Assembly: GCF_004364155.1 (NCBI RefSeq)
Contig: NZ_SOAZ01000027.1
Span: forward strand, 1-41,665
DNA: 41,665 bases
Source of the DNA: Fonticella tunisiensis
GTDB taxonomy: Bacteria; Bacillota; Clostridia; Clostridiales; Caloramatoraceae
Direction: 5' to 3'
The notes under the pieces are model-generated. The model was not told where the DNA came from and did no database searches. It saw only the letters and a list, made by a program, of their open reading frames with translations. The position numbers and the translations under genes were made by a program. This document shows positions 1 through 7,857 of the stretch, in pieces. Position 1 is the first letter of the stretch; the number at the start of each line of letters is the position of its first letter.

Positions 1-33
1 ACATATATAATTCGATAAATGTTGGGGGATATC

Positions 34-83
34 CTGCATATAGATGAATGCAGAGCCTTGAAAATTAAGCCTTTCAAGGTTTT
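34..83 (+). promoter_or_regulatory. 5' leader with two hairpins before the ABC lipoprotein gene
   Basis: Two inverted repeats lie in tandem. CTGCAT (34-39) pairs with ATGCAG (48-53), and CCTTGAAA (56-63) pairs with TTTCAAGG (72-79). A short T run follows the second one, so it could act as a terminator or attenuator. The window begins just upstream, so a possible riboswitch aptamer cannot be judged. I recognise no known aptamer motif here. Confidence 0.35.
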
Positions 84-123
84 GCAAGAGACTAAAAAAT
101 ATAAAATAAAAGGGGGAGAAATC

Positions 124-1116
124 ATGAAAAAAGGTTTTGCAAAAACTGTAAGTTTATTATCCATTTCTACTTTACTCCTTGCTGGCTGCGCTTCCAGTAA
201 GACTGAAGGGCAAGGTTTGAAGAAGAACAGTGAAGGATTAACTGAGATTACACTCGGAACCTACAACGGTACCTGCGAGGCACCACTTTACATTGGTATT
301 GAAAATGGTATCTTCAAAAAGCATGGCCTTGATGTAAAGCTTGTTAACATAAATTCCGAAACACTAAAGGAAGGACTTGCATCAGGAAAGATAGATGGAG
401 CTCAAATTTCTCCTGGAATGTTTAAGGCTATTGAACAGGGGCTTGATATTAAGCTTACAAATGGCGTGCACACTGGCTGTATTCAGGGCGTTGTTTCTGT
501 AAATTCCCCAATCCAGTCAGTTAAGGACTTAAAGGGCAAAAAGATAGGTATAGATGCCATTGGAGGAGTTCCTATGGTTCTTCTGTCCATTGAGCTTGGC
601 AAAGAAGGTATAGATGCAAATAAGGACGTTGAGTGGAGGGTATATCCACAGCCGCAGCTTCAGCAGGCACTTGAGAAGGGAGAGGTAGATGCATTTGTAG
701 CATGGGATCCCTATGGAGCAATGGCAATATCCTCAGGTAAGGCTAGAAAAATATTTGGAAATATGAACAACAACCCGCAGGCGGATGACAGCTACTGCTG
801 CTATGTGGGAGTGAGCGGCAAAATCGCAAAGGAAAACCCTGAAATAACCAAAGCCATTACTGCTGCATGGGCTGAGGCATCGAAGTGGGTACAGGACCAT
901 CCTCAGGATGCAGGCAGGATCACTGTTGATAAAAAGTACGTAAGCAGCGGAGATGAGATAGAAAACAGCAAACTCATTGGAGATTATAAATTTGTAGGAG
1001 ATAAAGAAAAAGCAAAGGCAGACTTTGAAAAGACCCTTAATGCCATGAAAGCCCAGGGAATACTCGATTCAGGTACAGATGTTAAAAAGTTAGTTCAGAA
1101 TACCTTTATGGAGTAA
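124..1116 (+). CDS. ABC transporter substrate-binding lipoprotein, NMT1/SsuA-like
   Basis: This is a periplasmic-binding-type lipoprotein of 330 residues. It starts at ATG 124 behind GGGGGAG; the open frame extends upstream but without a ribosome site. A signal peptide with a charged start (MKKGFAKT) and lipobox LAGC ends near residue 20, so the mature protein should be lipid-anchored outside the membrane. The body has the NMT1/SsuA pattern of the aliphatic sulfonate, nitrate, taurine and pyrimidine-precursor binding proteins: LGTYNGTCEAPLYIGIENG, then DLKGKKIGID, then a late AFVAWDPYGAMA stretch. The ligand cannot be told from sequence. No permease or ATPase gene follows; they may lie upstream of the window. 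A terminator follows directly, so the gene ends its transcription unit. Confidence 0.85.
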   Translation: MKKGFAKTVSLLSISTLLLAGCASSKTEGQGLKKNSEGLTEITLGTYNGTCEAPLYIGIENGIFKKHGLDVKLVNINSETLKEGLASGKIDGAQISPGMFKAIEQGLDIKLTNGVHTGCIQGVVSVNSPIQSVKDLKGKKIGIDAIGGVPMVLLSIELGKEGIDANKDVEWRVYPQPQLQQALEKGEVDAFVAWDPYGAMAISSGKARKIFGNMNNNPQADDSYCCYVGVSGKIAKENPEITKAITAAWAEASKWVQDHPQDAGRITVDKKYVSSGDEIENSKLIGDYKFVGDKEKAKADFEKTLNAMKAQGILDSGTDVKKLVQNTFME

Positions 1117-1172
1117 TCGATGTGTAAAAAGGTCATCCTTTGCAAGAAAAACATCCATTTATGAAAATCCAT

Positions 1173-1216
1173 AATCACCTTGATTCACATATAAACATAA
1201 ATCAAGGTGATTTTTT
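1173..1216 (+). terminator. Rho-independent terminator of the ABC lipoprotein gene
   Basis: A perfect 12-bp stem, AATCACCTTGAT with ATCAAGGTGATT, has a 16-nt loop and is followed by a T run. It lies about 57 nt past the stop codon. Confidence 0.8.
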
Positions 1217-1291
1217 ACTATCCGTTCATCTGTCAGCAATCCTACCCCAGTCTATAGGCTCAAAAAACATCCCTTTGGAGTTTTTTATTAT

Positions 1292-1320
1292 ATGTCAGAT
1301 TTCATTTATTGTGTTATAAT
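1292..1320 (+). promoter_or_regulatory. putative sigma-A promoter of the lipoprotein gene at 1345
   Basis: A perfect TATAAT (1315-1320) lies 24 nt before the start codon. A weak -35 (ATGTCA, 1292-1297) sits 17 nt upstream of it. The -10 is convincing, the -35 is not. Confidence 0.4.
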
Positions 1321-1344
1321 ACATACATACGGGGAGGTTTGATA

Positions 1345-2331
1345 ATGAAAAAGCTGATTATTTTTATCCTGTCATCCCTTTTACTTTTTACTTCCTGCAC
1401 AAATAAATGGAACGTAAAAAATGGATCTTCGCAGGGTAATAGAACAACCGGGGAAACTAAGATAGAAGTTAAAAACACAACTAACATTCAGGATAAACTA
1501 ACCGGCATAAGAGGCGTAAACCTTATATATAATAAAGATCTGAATTTGAACTTTGAAGGTTTTAACAAAGTTTTCCTTTCAATAGATGGATTTAGAATTT
1601 CTAAAAGCCCTTACAGAACCGACTTTAGAGTAATGAAGACAGTTGATCATTCAATAAGCCTTCTTGAAGATAAAAATATGGATTACTATATCAATATAAC
1701 CTCCGGACCTGGAATATCTAAAAAGGATGGACTATACAGCATATTCCAAAATAAAACTGAGGCACTTTACTTTACTAAAATGGTAGAGGAAATAATATCA
1801 AGATACAGGAATAAGCCGCACTTTATGGGAATAGCTTTAGATATTGGGGAAGGAAGTATTCCTGCTGAAAGATATTACGATACAATGGGCTATATAATAT
1901 CAAAAGTTCAATCGAAATATAGCGACATAAATATCGTCCTTAACCTCCACCCAATGACCTTTGAGGAGGATTTAAACGATATTTATTTGCCTGATTTTAA
2001 TAATGTAACCCTTAACCTTCCAATAACCTTCAGTGCCATTTCCTATCCAGGGTATGCAAAGGGCGTTGAAAAGTCCTACGACATCGATAAAAATGTGCTT
2101 CTAGATAAACTTACCTCGTACATGAAGCTGGCGGATAAACATAAATCAAAGCTAATGGTTTCGATTAACAGCCCATGGGTTGATAAAACCGAAATACTTC
2201 TTCAGGATATGTTCGAGCTTGTTAAAATGCTTAAATTTGACTTTAACATATCCTATGGAAACAGCGAAGATGCATTTGATTTTAGGACGAACGAAGAAGT
2301 TTTAAAGGTAATAAAAAGACACAGCCTTTAG
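1345..2331 (+). CDS. lipoprotein of unknown function, possible TIM-barrel fold
   Basis: The protein has 328 residues and starts at ATG 1345 behind GGGGAGG. A signal peptide ends in the lipobox LLFTSC (Cys near residue 18), so it should be exported and lipid-anchored. A polar linker of about 40 residues follows. The rest alternates predicted strands and helices: KVFLSIDGFRIS, YYINITSGPG, HFMGIALDIGEG, INIVLNLHPM, LMVSINSPW. That spacing looks like a (beta/alpha) barrel of the glycoside-hydrolase type, with acidic residues at strand ends (for example LDIGEG). I do not recognise the family, and the barrel is inference. It stands alone between a promoter and a weak terminator. Confidence 0.7.
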   Translation: MKKLIIFILSSLLLFTSCTNKWNVKNGSSQGNRTTGETKIEVKNTTNIQDKLTGIRGVNLIYNKDLNLNFEGFNKVFLSIDGFRISKSPYRTDFRVMKTVDHSISLLEDKNMDYYINITSGPGISKKDGLYSIFQNKTEALYFTKMVEEIISRYRNKPHFMGIALDIGEGSIPAERYYDTMGYIISKVQSKYSDINIVLNLHPMTFEEDLNDIYLPDFNNVTLNLPITFSAISYPGYAKGVEKSYDIDKNVLLDKLTSYMKLADKHKSKLMVSINSPWVDKTEILLQDMFELVKMLKFDFNISYGNSEDAFDFRTNEEVLKVIKRHSL

Positions 2332-2345
2332 TGCTGTGCCTTTTT
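2320..2345 (+). terminator. weak terminator overlapping the lipoprotein stop codon
   Basis: A 6-bp stem, CACAGC with GCTGTG, straddles the TAG stop and is followed by TTTTT. The stem is short, so its strength is uncertain. Confidence 0.4.
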
Positions 2346-2367
2346 ATATTACATTTGCGTTATTTTG

Positions 2368-3171
2368 TTACATTAAAAGGAGCAGTACAATTATTCCAAG
2401 TACAATTCTATAGTATGCAAAGGGTGCAAGCTTTCTCTTCTTTATATACCCCATAAAGGCTGCAACAACAATATATGCAACTATAAAGGATACAGCAGTT
2501 CCAATAAATAGGATAATCCATTCTGAAGAAGTAAATACATATCCTGTTTTTATGAACTTCCATACCTTTAAAAGTGAAGCTCCTGCTATTGTCGGTACTG
2601 CAAGGAAGAATGAAAGCTCAGCTGCCACTTCTCTGGAAAGGCCAAGGAAAAGGCCTCCTATTATGGTTGAGGCAGAACGTGACATACCCGGCCACAGTGC
2701 AAGGCACTGGAAAAGCCCGACAACAAATGAATCCCTGTAGGTTATGTCGTCTGTTGATGTAACCTTAACCCTCTTAAGCCTCCTTTCAGCATATAGCAGG
2801 AGTAAACCTCCAACTATAAGGGCTGTCGCAACAGGAAGAGGGTTATCCATAAGGTATTTATCTATGGCGTCTTCAAAAAGAACTCCAAATATAACCGCCG
2901 GAATTACTCCAACTACAACCTTTCCCCACAGCCTGTACACCCTTCTGGATTGCCCTTTATCCTTAAAGTTTGGGAAAAGCTTGTTCCAGAAATACAGCAC
3001 AACTGCTATGATGGCTCCAAGCTGGATTACGATGTTAAATGTGTTTGCAAACTCACCTGAAAAATCAACATAGTGGCTAAAAATTATCAGATGCCCTGTT
3101 GATGATACGGGCAGAAACTCTGTTAATCCTTCTATTATTCCAAGTATAATCGCAATTAATATTAAGCTCAT
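2368..3171 (-). CDS. uppP: undecaprenyl-diphosphate phosphatase UppP (BacA)
   Basis: This integral membrane enzyme removes a phosphate from undecaprenyl diphosphate, recycling the lipid carrier of peptidoglycan synthesis; loss of function commonly affects bacitracin tolerance. The protein has 267 residues, the usual family length, with about eight hydrophobic segments. Both signature motifs are present: EGLTEFLPVSSTGHL near residues 14-28, and PGMSRSAST followed by GGLFLGLSR near 161-180. These carry the acidic, Ser and Arg residues of the active site. The start ATG follows a GGAGGGG site. It is transcribed alone, convergent with the lipoprotein gene. Confidence 0.95.
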   Translation of the reverse strand: MSLILIAIILGIIEGLTEFLPVSSTGHLIIFSHYVDFSGEFANTFNIVIQLGAIIAVVLYFWNKLFPNFKDKGQSRRVYRLWGKVVVGVIPAVIFGVLFEDAIDKYLMDNPLPVATALIVGGLLLLYAERRLKRVKVTSTDDITYRDSFVVGLFQCLALWPGMSRSASTIIGGLFLGLSREVAAELSFFLAVPTIAGASLLKVWKFIKTGYVFTSSEWIILFIGTAVSFIVAYIVVAAFMGYIKKRKLAPFAYYRIVLGIIVLLLLM

Positions 3172-3325
3172 CTTACCCCTCCTTTATCTACCTTTATAGA
3201 ATACATCATTATTTATGCTCCTTCAACGGCTTAAACAACTTTTAACAAATAATACATATAAAATTCTCATACATTCATATAAAATCTAATTTCATAATAT
3301 ATTTAAAGTAAAGAGCTTCCCGGGA

Positions 3326-3817
3326 GTGGTTATTATAAACTACTTTGATTGTGTTAACGAAATAATGATAAAAAACAAAAATACATTGTCTATAAGATGG
3401 CTTGGGGTATTCAGTACTGTAAAAAAACTTGTGGAAAGAAGGCTTATAAGCCCCTACAGGGATATCAATTTCATTGGGGAGATAGAAATAAAAGGACAAA
3501 AAAAGATACAGATAAGATGCTGCAACAAAGACAACAAAATATCAAAGGAGAAAGGCTATCTTTGCTTTTTCGATAAAATAAGCCCTTCAAAGTTCGATTA
3601 CCTCATATGCGTTTACTTCGATAAATATAAAAATATGCAGGGGCACTATATTTTTACAAAGGATGAGGTTGTTAACTATTTCCCTGAAATGATGGACATA
3701 AACGGAAACACCCTGCCTCAATATAAGGGTTTATATATACCTCTCGATGAAAAAATGGATAAAGAGCTAAAAACCCTTGTTGATTTTGCCTTTGAAAACT
3801 GGGAGAAAATCAAATAA
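3326..3817 (+). CDS. hypothetical protein, 150-163 residues
   Basis: A cytoplasmic protein of unknown function with no membrane segment. Two starts are possible: GTG at 3326, with GGGAG immediately in front (poor spacing), or ATG at 3365 (MIKNKNT), which lacks a clear ribosome site. The sequence is rich in Lys, aromatic residues and beta-strand stretches, with a cysteine pair (IRCCNKDNK) and a hydrophobic strand LICVYFDKY. The order charged strand, QIRCCN, then CVYFD vaguely recalls small restriction-endonuclease-like folds, but no complete catalytic motif can be defended. It has its own strong terminator, which supports it being expressed. Confidence 0.6.
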   Translation: MVIINYFDCVNEIMIKNKNTLSIRWLGVFSTVKKLVERRLISPYRDINFIGEIEIKGQKKIQIRCCNKDNKISKEKGYLCFFDKISPSKFDYLICVYFDKYKNMQGHYIFTKDEVVNYFPEMMDINGNTLPQYKGLYIPLDEKMDKELKTLVDFAFENWEKIK

Positions 3818-3853
3818 AGGACCTGCTGTTATCAGCTGGTCCTTTATTTTTCT
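3812..3853 (+). terminator. strong terminator after the hypothetical gene
   Basis: A 12-bp stem, AAATAAAGGACC with GGTCCTTTATTT, is extended by an inner CTG/CAG pairing and followed by TTCT. It overlaps the TAA stop of the gene ending at 3817. Confidence 0.75.
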
Positions 3854-3891
3854 ATTTTCAAAAAGTCGAGTTATGTAAGTTATTGTATTAA

Positions 3892-3932
3892 TTCGACATT
3901 CTATAGAAAAGCAAATTTCCATTTAGTATACT
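3892..3932 (+). promoter_or_regulatory. possible Spo0A box and -10 element before the sensor kinase
   Basis: TTCGACA (3892-3898) is the exact reverse complement of the Spo0A box TGTCGAA. A -10-like TATACT lies at 3927-3932 with no good -35, so the box would sit near -44, as in Spo0A-activated promoters. A single 7-mer can occur by chance in a window this size, so this is only suggestive. Confidence 0.3.
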
Positions 3933-3973
3933 TTTTATTGACATATTTTCTATATGAATAAGGGTGAATAAAA

Positions 3974-5506
3974 ATGAAAAAAAACGTAAATCTACATTAT
4001 TTTATAAACTCAATTCCTGTGGCGGCATTTGTTTTATCCATAATTCTTCATATTTATGGTTTTAATCTTTTTATTAACTTAGAAAAATATAATATACTGC
4101 ATTTTTTTGCTGAATCTGCAATCAACATTGTAGCTGCAAGTATTTTTTTGCTAATTCATTACTCCTATCCCTATGAAAGCAAAACCAGATATGTTGTATC
4201 AGGAAGCCTTTTCCTCAGCACTGTAGTTACAAACATTTTCCATACGTACTATTCATTTAATGGCAATACATTCCTTGGGGTATTAACCTCAAACCTTGTT
4301 TACTTTACACTGGCGTTAACTATTTTTCTATCATCTATATTGCCCGAAAGACCATTAAGTAAAAACAGGTGGATTGTAAATGTAATTCCTTCTTTCTTTA
4401 TACTCTATAACATAATATTTATATCGCGGAATAGCCATATAAATTCTACCACGGATACAATCATCAAAGATTTCATTGGCAATCAAGGGGGAATAAACGT
4501 TGCCGCTTCGCTGCTTTGTCTTTTTTCTTTCATCGCTATAGTATTGCGTCATAAAAGGAACAGGCAGATAGAAAATATCTATCTGGAAAACGGTATAACA
4601 TTTTTACTGTTCTCCCTGGCCCAAAAACTTTTATCATCGGCCCCTAACGACATATATTCAATTGCATCGCTCCTCTTTAAGCTCGCAAGTATTTGCTTCA
4701 TATTTAAAACTTATTTCGTAATCAACATAAAAAAGCCCTATAAAAAATTGGATGAAGCAAGGAAATATGCTGAGGAATTGAACAGCATAAAAACAGATTT
4801 TATGGTTAATCTATCCCACGAACTCAGAACGCCGATTAATATAATTCTAAACGCTGTAAAGCTTATAAGGCTTCGGGAAAGAAATATATCCTATCTAAGG
4901 TCTATTGAAAAAAACTGCCACAGGCTCAATAAGGTCTGTCAGAACCTAATATTGTTTAGTGAGATAGAAAACGACTGCATCCAGATAAAGAAATCCGAAA
5001 CAGATGTTATTTTTATGATTGATGGAATACTTGAAGAGGCGGAGGAAATTGCCGATAAAAAAAAGCTTGATATAAACTTCGATTTTGAGGAAAGGGACAT
5101 CATTATAACCGATGCCCAAAAACTTAAAACCATTATCCTTAACCTTATTTCAAACGCAATAAAATATGCTCCCATTGGCGGCACCGTAAACATAACGCTT
5201 AGGATTAATGAAAATCTCGAACTTCAGGTTTTAAACAATGGCCCTGTTATAACCGACAGAGAAAAAAACAGAATATATGATAAGTTTTATAAGTCAAAGG
5301 ACAGGTCACTTCCATCTACGGAAGGCCTTGGAATTGGCCTTTATATATCGAAGAAATATGCAGAAATCCTTGGCGGTCAGTTGGAGACAGTAATATGCGG
5401 AGGCTTCACAGGTCATAGCCTTAAAATACCCGTTATAAAGTCGGACAGGCTCACATCCGATGAATATGCATATGATATTACAGGTTTTTTCACAGATATA
5501 GGATAA
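3974..5506 (+). CDS. membrane sensor histidine kinase, orphan
   Basis: This 510-residue two-component sensor kinase has an N-terminal sensor of about eight hydrophobic segments (residues 12-250). That architecture resembles the MASE-type integral membrane sensors rather than the usual two-helix sensor. A short charged coil follows. The HisKA domain has the phosphoacceptor His282 in NLSHELRTPINII. The ATPase domain has an N box (NLISNAIKYAP, near 390-400) and G box (GLGIGLYISKKYAEILGG, near 450). All motifs needed for autophosphorylation are intact. No response regulator lies nearby, and a putative Spo0A box lies upstream. It could therefore be a phosphorelay-type kinase feeding Spo0F or Spo0A; that role is inference. 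Confidence 0.9.
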   Translation: MKKNVNLHYFINSIPVAAFVLSIILHIYGFNLFINLEKYNILHFFAESAINIVAASIFLLIHYSYPYESKTRYVVSGSLFLSTVVTNIFHTYYSFNGNTFLGVLTSNLVYFTLALTIFLSSILPERPLSKNRWIVNVIPSFFILYNIIFISRNSHINSTTDTIIKDFIGNQGGINVAASLLCLFSFIAIVLRHKRNRQIENIYLENGITFLLFSLAQKLLSSAPNDIYSIASLLFKLASICFIFKTYFVINIKKPYKKLDEARKYAEELNSIKTDFMVNLSHELRTPINIILNAVKLIRLRERNISYLRSIEKNCHRLNKVCQNLILFSEIENDCIQIKKSETDVIFMIDGILEEAEEIADKKKLDINFDFEERDIIITDAQKLKTIILNLISNAIKYAPIGGTVNITLRINENLELQVLNNGPVITDREKNRIYDKFYKSKDRSLPSTEGLGIGLYISKKYAEILGGQLETVICGGFTGHSLKIPVIKSDRLTSDEYAYDITGFFTDIG

Positions 5507-5508
5507 TA

Positions 5509-5532
5509 TAAGCGGTGTTTTTACACCGCTTA
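5509..5532. terminator. shared hairpin between convergent kinase and ferredoxin genes
   Basis: A perfect 9-bp stem, TAAGCGGTG with CACCGCTTA, has a T-rich 6-nt loop. It overlaps the ferredoxin stop codon and begins 2 nt after the kinase stop. No strong T run flanks it on either side, so termination efficiency is uncertain. Confidence 0.45.
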
Positions 5533-5721
5533 ATCCTGTACTGCTATTGCATCTACGGGGCAGCTTGCTTCTGCCTCCTTTGCTGCATCTTCAGCTCCTT
5601 CTGGAACAGGCTCAGCAATAACATGAGCTTTTCCATCATCCTTTAATTCGAAAACATCGGGTGCAATTGACGGACAGAGTCCGCATCCAATACATGTATC
5701 CTGGCTTACAACTGCTCTCAT
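5530..5721 (-). CDS. single-cluster [4Fe-4S] ferredoxin
   Basis: A 63-residue cytoplasmic electron carrier. Cys10, Cys13 and Cys16 (CIGCGLC) with Cys54 (SCPVDAI) ligate one [4Fe-4S] cluster. The second motif of clostridial 2[4Fe-4S] ferredoxins is missing, and the acidic middle helix (EGAEDAAKEAEAS) is typical of the Thermotoga/Bacillus-type monocluster proteins. The start ATG follows AAGGGAGTGATGTGA. It lies 54 nt downstream of the Mrp-type Fe-S carrier on the same strand, so the two probably share a transcript. A link to cluster assembly or delivery is inferred. Confidence 0.9.
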   Translation of the reverse strand: MRAVVSQDTCIGCGLCPSIAPDVFELKDDGKAHVIAEPVPEGAEDAAKEAEASCPVDAIAVQD

Positions 5722-5775
5722 TCACATCACTCCCTTATGAATTCATAATCGTATTCTTCCCTCTTAACCGAATTT

Positions 5776-6618
5776 TTAAACATTAATGGAGCCTAATATG
5801 CTGTCGGATATGTTTTTAAACTCCTCCCTAAAGGCTTCAAATTTTTCTACTCTTCCTTCATCTGAAAGCTCCATTAAATCCTTATCCATTGGAAGCTCTC
5901 CTAAAAGCTTTACTCCAACCTTATTTGCAGCCTCCTGTGAAGCGTTTTTGCCGTATATATCTATTCTCTTGCCGCAGTCTGGACATGTTATATATGTCAT
6001 GTTTTCCACAACACCAAGGACTTTTATCCCCATTTTATCAGCCATGTTAACAGCCTTTGCAACTATCATTGAAACCATGCTTTGAGGAGTTGAAACCATA
6101 ACAAGGCCTGTTACAGGTATTGACTGCATAACTGTCAGTGCAACGTCACCTGTTCCAGGTGGCATATCAACCAGGAGGAAATCAAGCTCTCCCCATACAA
6201 CATCTGTCCAGAACTGCTGAACGGCTCCCCCTATCATTGGCCCCCTCCAGAGTACAGGCTGAGTTTCCTGCGGCATTAATAGGTTCATAGACATTACATC
6301 TATTCCCTCAGATGTTTTTACAGGATATATGTAGGTTCCATCCCCTGTAGCCCTCTGGTTGTTTATTCCAAATAACCTTGGTATGCTTGGGCCTGTAATA
6401 TCTGCATCCATTATGCCTACCTTAAAGCCCCTTCTTTTTAACTCCACTGCCAGGATGGCTGTTACCGTTGACTTGCCAACGCCACCCTTGCCGCTCATAA
6501 TCCCTATTATATGTTTTACCCTATTTTTCGGGTTATTTACAACACCACATGTGTTCTGCTGGTTATTGTTTTGTCTGCTGCAGTTTCCATTCGATGGACA
6601 ACTCTGGCAATTTGACAT
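5776..6618 (-). CDS. mrp: Mrp/NBP35-family Fe-S cluster carrier ATPase
   Basis: This P-loop ATPase binds and transfers Fe-S clusters to apo-proteins. The N-terminus is Cys-rich (MSNCQSCPSNGNC, plus a fourth Cys), as in NBP35 and many clostridial Mrp proteins. The deviant Walker A GKGGVGKST follows near residue 43. DADITGPSIPRLFG and LLVDMPPGTGD are family signatures. The pair in ITCPDCGK near residue 213 is the bridging cluster-binding CxxC. Three in-frame ATGs follow AGGAG closely. The third (6618) has the best spacing and is chosen; the first would be 6627. It sits upstream of a ferredoxin gene on the same strand. Confidence 0.92.
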   Translation of the reverse strand: MSNCQSCPSNGNCSRQNNNQQNTCGVVNNPKNRVKHIIGIMSGKGGVGKSTVTAILAVELKRRGFKVGIMDADITGPSIPRLFGINNQRATGDGTYIYPVKTSEGIDVMSMNLLMPQETQPVLWRGPMIGGAVQQFWTDVVWGELDFLLVDMPPGTGDVALTVMQSIPVTGLVMVSTPQSMVSMIVAKAVNMADKMGIKVLGVVENMTYITCPDCGKRIDIYGKNASQEAANKVGVKLLGELPMDKDLMELSDEGRVEKFEAFREEFKNISDSILGSINV

Positions 6619-6650
6619 ATGCATCATCTCCTGATTAAATAATATATAGA

Positions 6651-6734
6651 TTAACCCTTGTGCTACTCTAAAAAGCTCATTGGAATAAAAGCAGATAAAT
6701 TTACAGACCGGCGCTGCGATAAAAAATATATTTC
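6651..6734 (+). repeat. repeat family copy R1, 5' end only
   Basis: Begins at TTAAC and matches the left end of the family through CATTGGAATAAAAGCAGA and GGCGCTGCGATAAAAAATAT, then diverges. It lies in the divergent gap between mrp and the gene at 6793. See R2, R3 and R5 for full copies. Confidence 0.8.
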
Positions 6735-6792
6735 GATTATTTTTAGTTTAAAACTAAAAGCTCTAAAAGTCAATTTATAGGAAGGTGCCAAA

Positions 6793-7158
6793 ATGAGTAA
6801 AATATCATCCTGTGAAAAGTTTTTTATAGGAAGAATTGCCCTTGGACTTGAAAATATGGGTGAGGCAATAAATCAGAAACACATCGAAAGACTTCTCAGC
6901 GAAAGCCTCGAAGGGGATAGAGAATTTATAGATAAAATTAAAAGCGCTCTTACAAGCGCTTATTTAAGGGATATAAATGATTTTAAAAAGAAGCTTGTTG
7001 CAGTCGATCCTTCCCCATTATGGTATGACTCGGTCATAAAACTTTCTAAGGGAAGGGAAACCCTTCTAAGGGATATAGTGATTGAGTGGTATTCAAAATA
7101 TACAAAACCGGGATTTTGGAATATTATAAAGGGCCTGTTTAAGAAAAACCAATCATAG
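6793..7158 (+). CDS. hypothetical protein, 121 residues
   Basis: A small, soluble, mostly helical protein preceded by a good ribosome site (AGGAAGGTGCCAAAATG). No signal peptide or membrane segment is seen. It opens with MSKISSCEKFFIGRIALG and ends in a basic tail (WNIIKGLFKKNQS) that may form an amphipathic helix able to touch a membrane. I do not recognise a family. It is transcribed alone, downstream of repeat fragment R1 and convergent with the SpoIIP-like gene. Confidence 0.65.
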   Translation: MSKISSCEKFFIGRIALGLENMGEAINQKHIERLLSESLEGDREFIDKIKSALTSAYLRDINDFKKKLVAVDPSPLWYDSVIKLSKGRETLLRDIVIEWYSKYTKPGFWNIIKGLFKKNQS

Positions 7159-7176
7159 GTAAGGGCTATTATCCTT

Positions 7177-7773
7177 TTATCTTATCATAGCCCCCAGTGC
7201 CTTTGAAATTAACTCCGCCCCTTCCCTTGCATTGTTCCGTTTCGATATTTCAAACCTAAGTGAAATTGATGAGAGGTCGTCGTTGTATCCGTTCTTCGCA
7301 TCAGAAAGGATATTAACCCCTATGCCGATGTTTTTTAAGGTATTTTTTATTTTATTCCCATGCTCCAGGTTTTCCATATATCTTGTTTCATCCCTACTTC
7401 CTATCTTTATTAGAAGTGTATTCTTGTTCAAAACAGCTGCAGTGGCGTTAATATCAAGAAGTACGTATTTTTTACTGCCTTTAACCGATTTTATTATTTC
7501 TTCCCTTGCATCGGCATTACCCCTAATACCTAGATTTAAAACGTCATATCCCATGCTTTTAAGTGATTTCTCACAGCTTAATAAAATACCTTTGACGCTG
7601 CTGTTATCCCTTAGCGTTCCTCCACTTGTGGAGTACAATATAAAGTAAAAATCTCTATCGTTTGGAGAAATCGTATACCTTTCAAGTTCCTTTGCCTCAT
7701 AAATCAGATATAATATTGATACAAAGGTGGCAAATACTATAATAACTATTGCAATTATCTTTGCCCTTCTCAA
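7177..7773 (-). CDS. SpoIIP-like protein lacking the catalytic histidines
   Basis: A membrane-anchored protein with one N-terminal hydrophobic helix (IIAIVIIVFATFVSILYLI). Its C-terminal region matches SpoIIP-type amidases: LLIKIGSRDE, then ENLEHGNKI, then NGYNDDLSSISLRFEIS followed by NNAREGAEL. SpoIIP degrades peptidoglycan during engulfment. Here the usual IYHTHTTES is ILYSTSGGT and the DIHRDA motif is DINATA, so the metal-binding His residues are missing, while the late Glu in RFEIS is kept. At about 198 residues it is also shorter than SpoIIP (about 330). It is probably an inactive relative. TTG 7773 behind GGGGG is preferred; TTG 7788 also opens the frame but is too close to any Shine-Dalgarno. 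Confidence 0.65.
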   Translation of the reverse strand: MRRAKIIAIVIIVFATFVSILYLIYEAKELERYTISPNDRDFYFILYSTSGGTLRDNSSVKGILLSCEKSLKSMGYDVLNLGIRGNADAREEIIKSVKGSKKYVLLDINATAAVLNKNTLLIKIGSRDETRYMENLEHGNKIKNTLKNIGIGVNILSDAKNGYNDDLSSISLRFEISKRNNAREGAELISKALGAMIR

Positions 7774-7811
7774 TTTGTCCCCCCGCAAAAAGTGCTCTAA
7801 AGCCCTTTACA

Positions 7812-7844
7812 TAAAAAGGCCCCATATCCTATAGATATGAGACC
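7812..7844 (-). terminator. terminator after the lipoprotein gene at 7858-8631
   Basis: On the minus strand an 11-bp stem with two G-U pairs (GGTCTCATATC with GATATGGGGCC) is followed by TTTTTAT. It separates the GNAT-lipoprotein unit from the SpoIIP-like gene. Confidence 0.8.
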
Positions 7845-7857
7845 TTCGCAGAGAATA

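Noticed and set aside
19-123. N-terminal extension of the first lipoprotein from position 19
   Set aside because: It would place the signal peptide inside the protein; GGGGGAG before ATG 124 and the lipobox support the shorter form.
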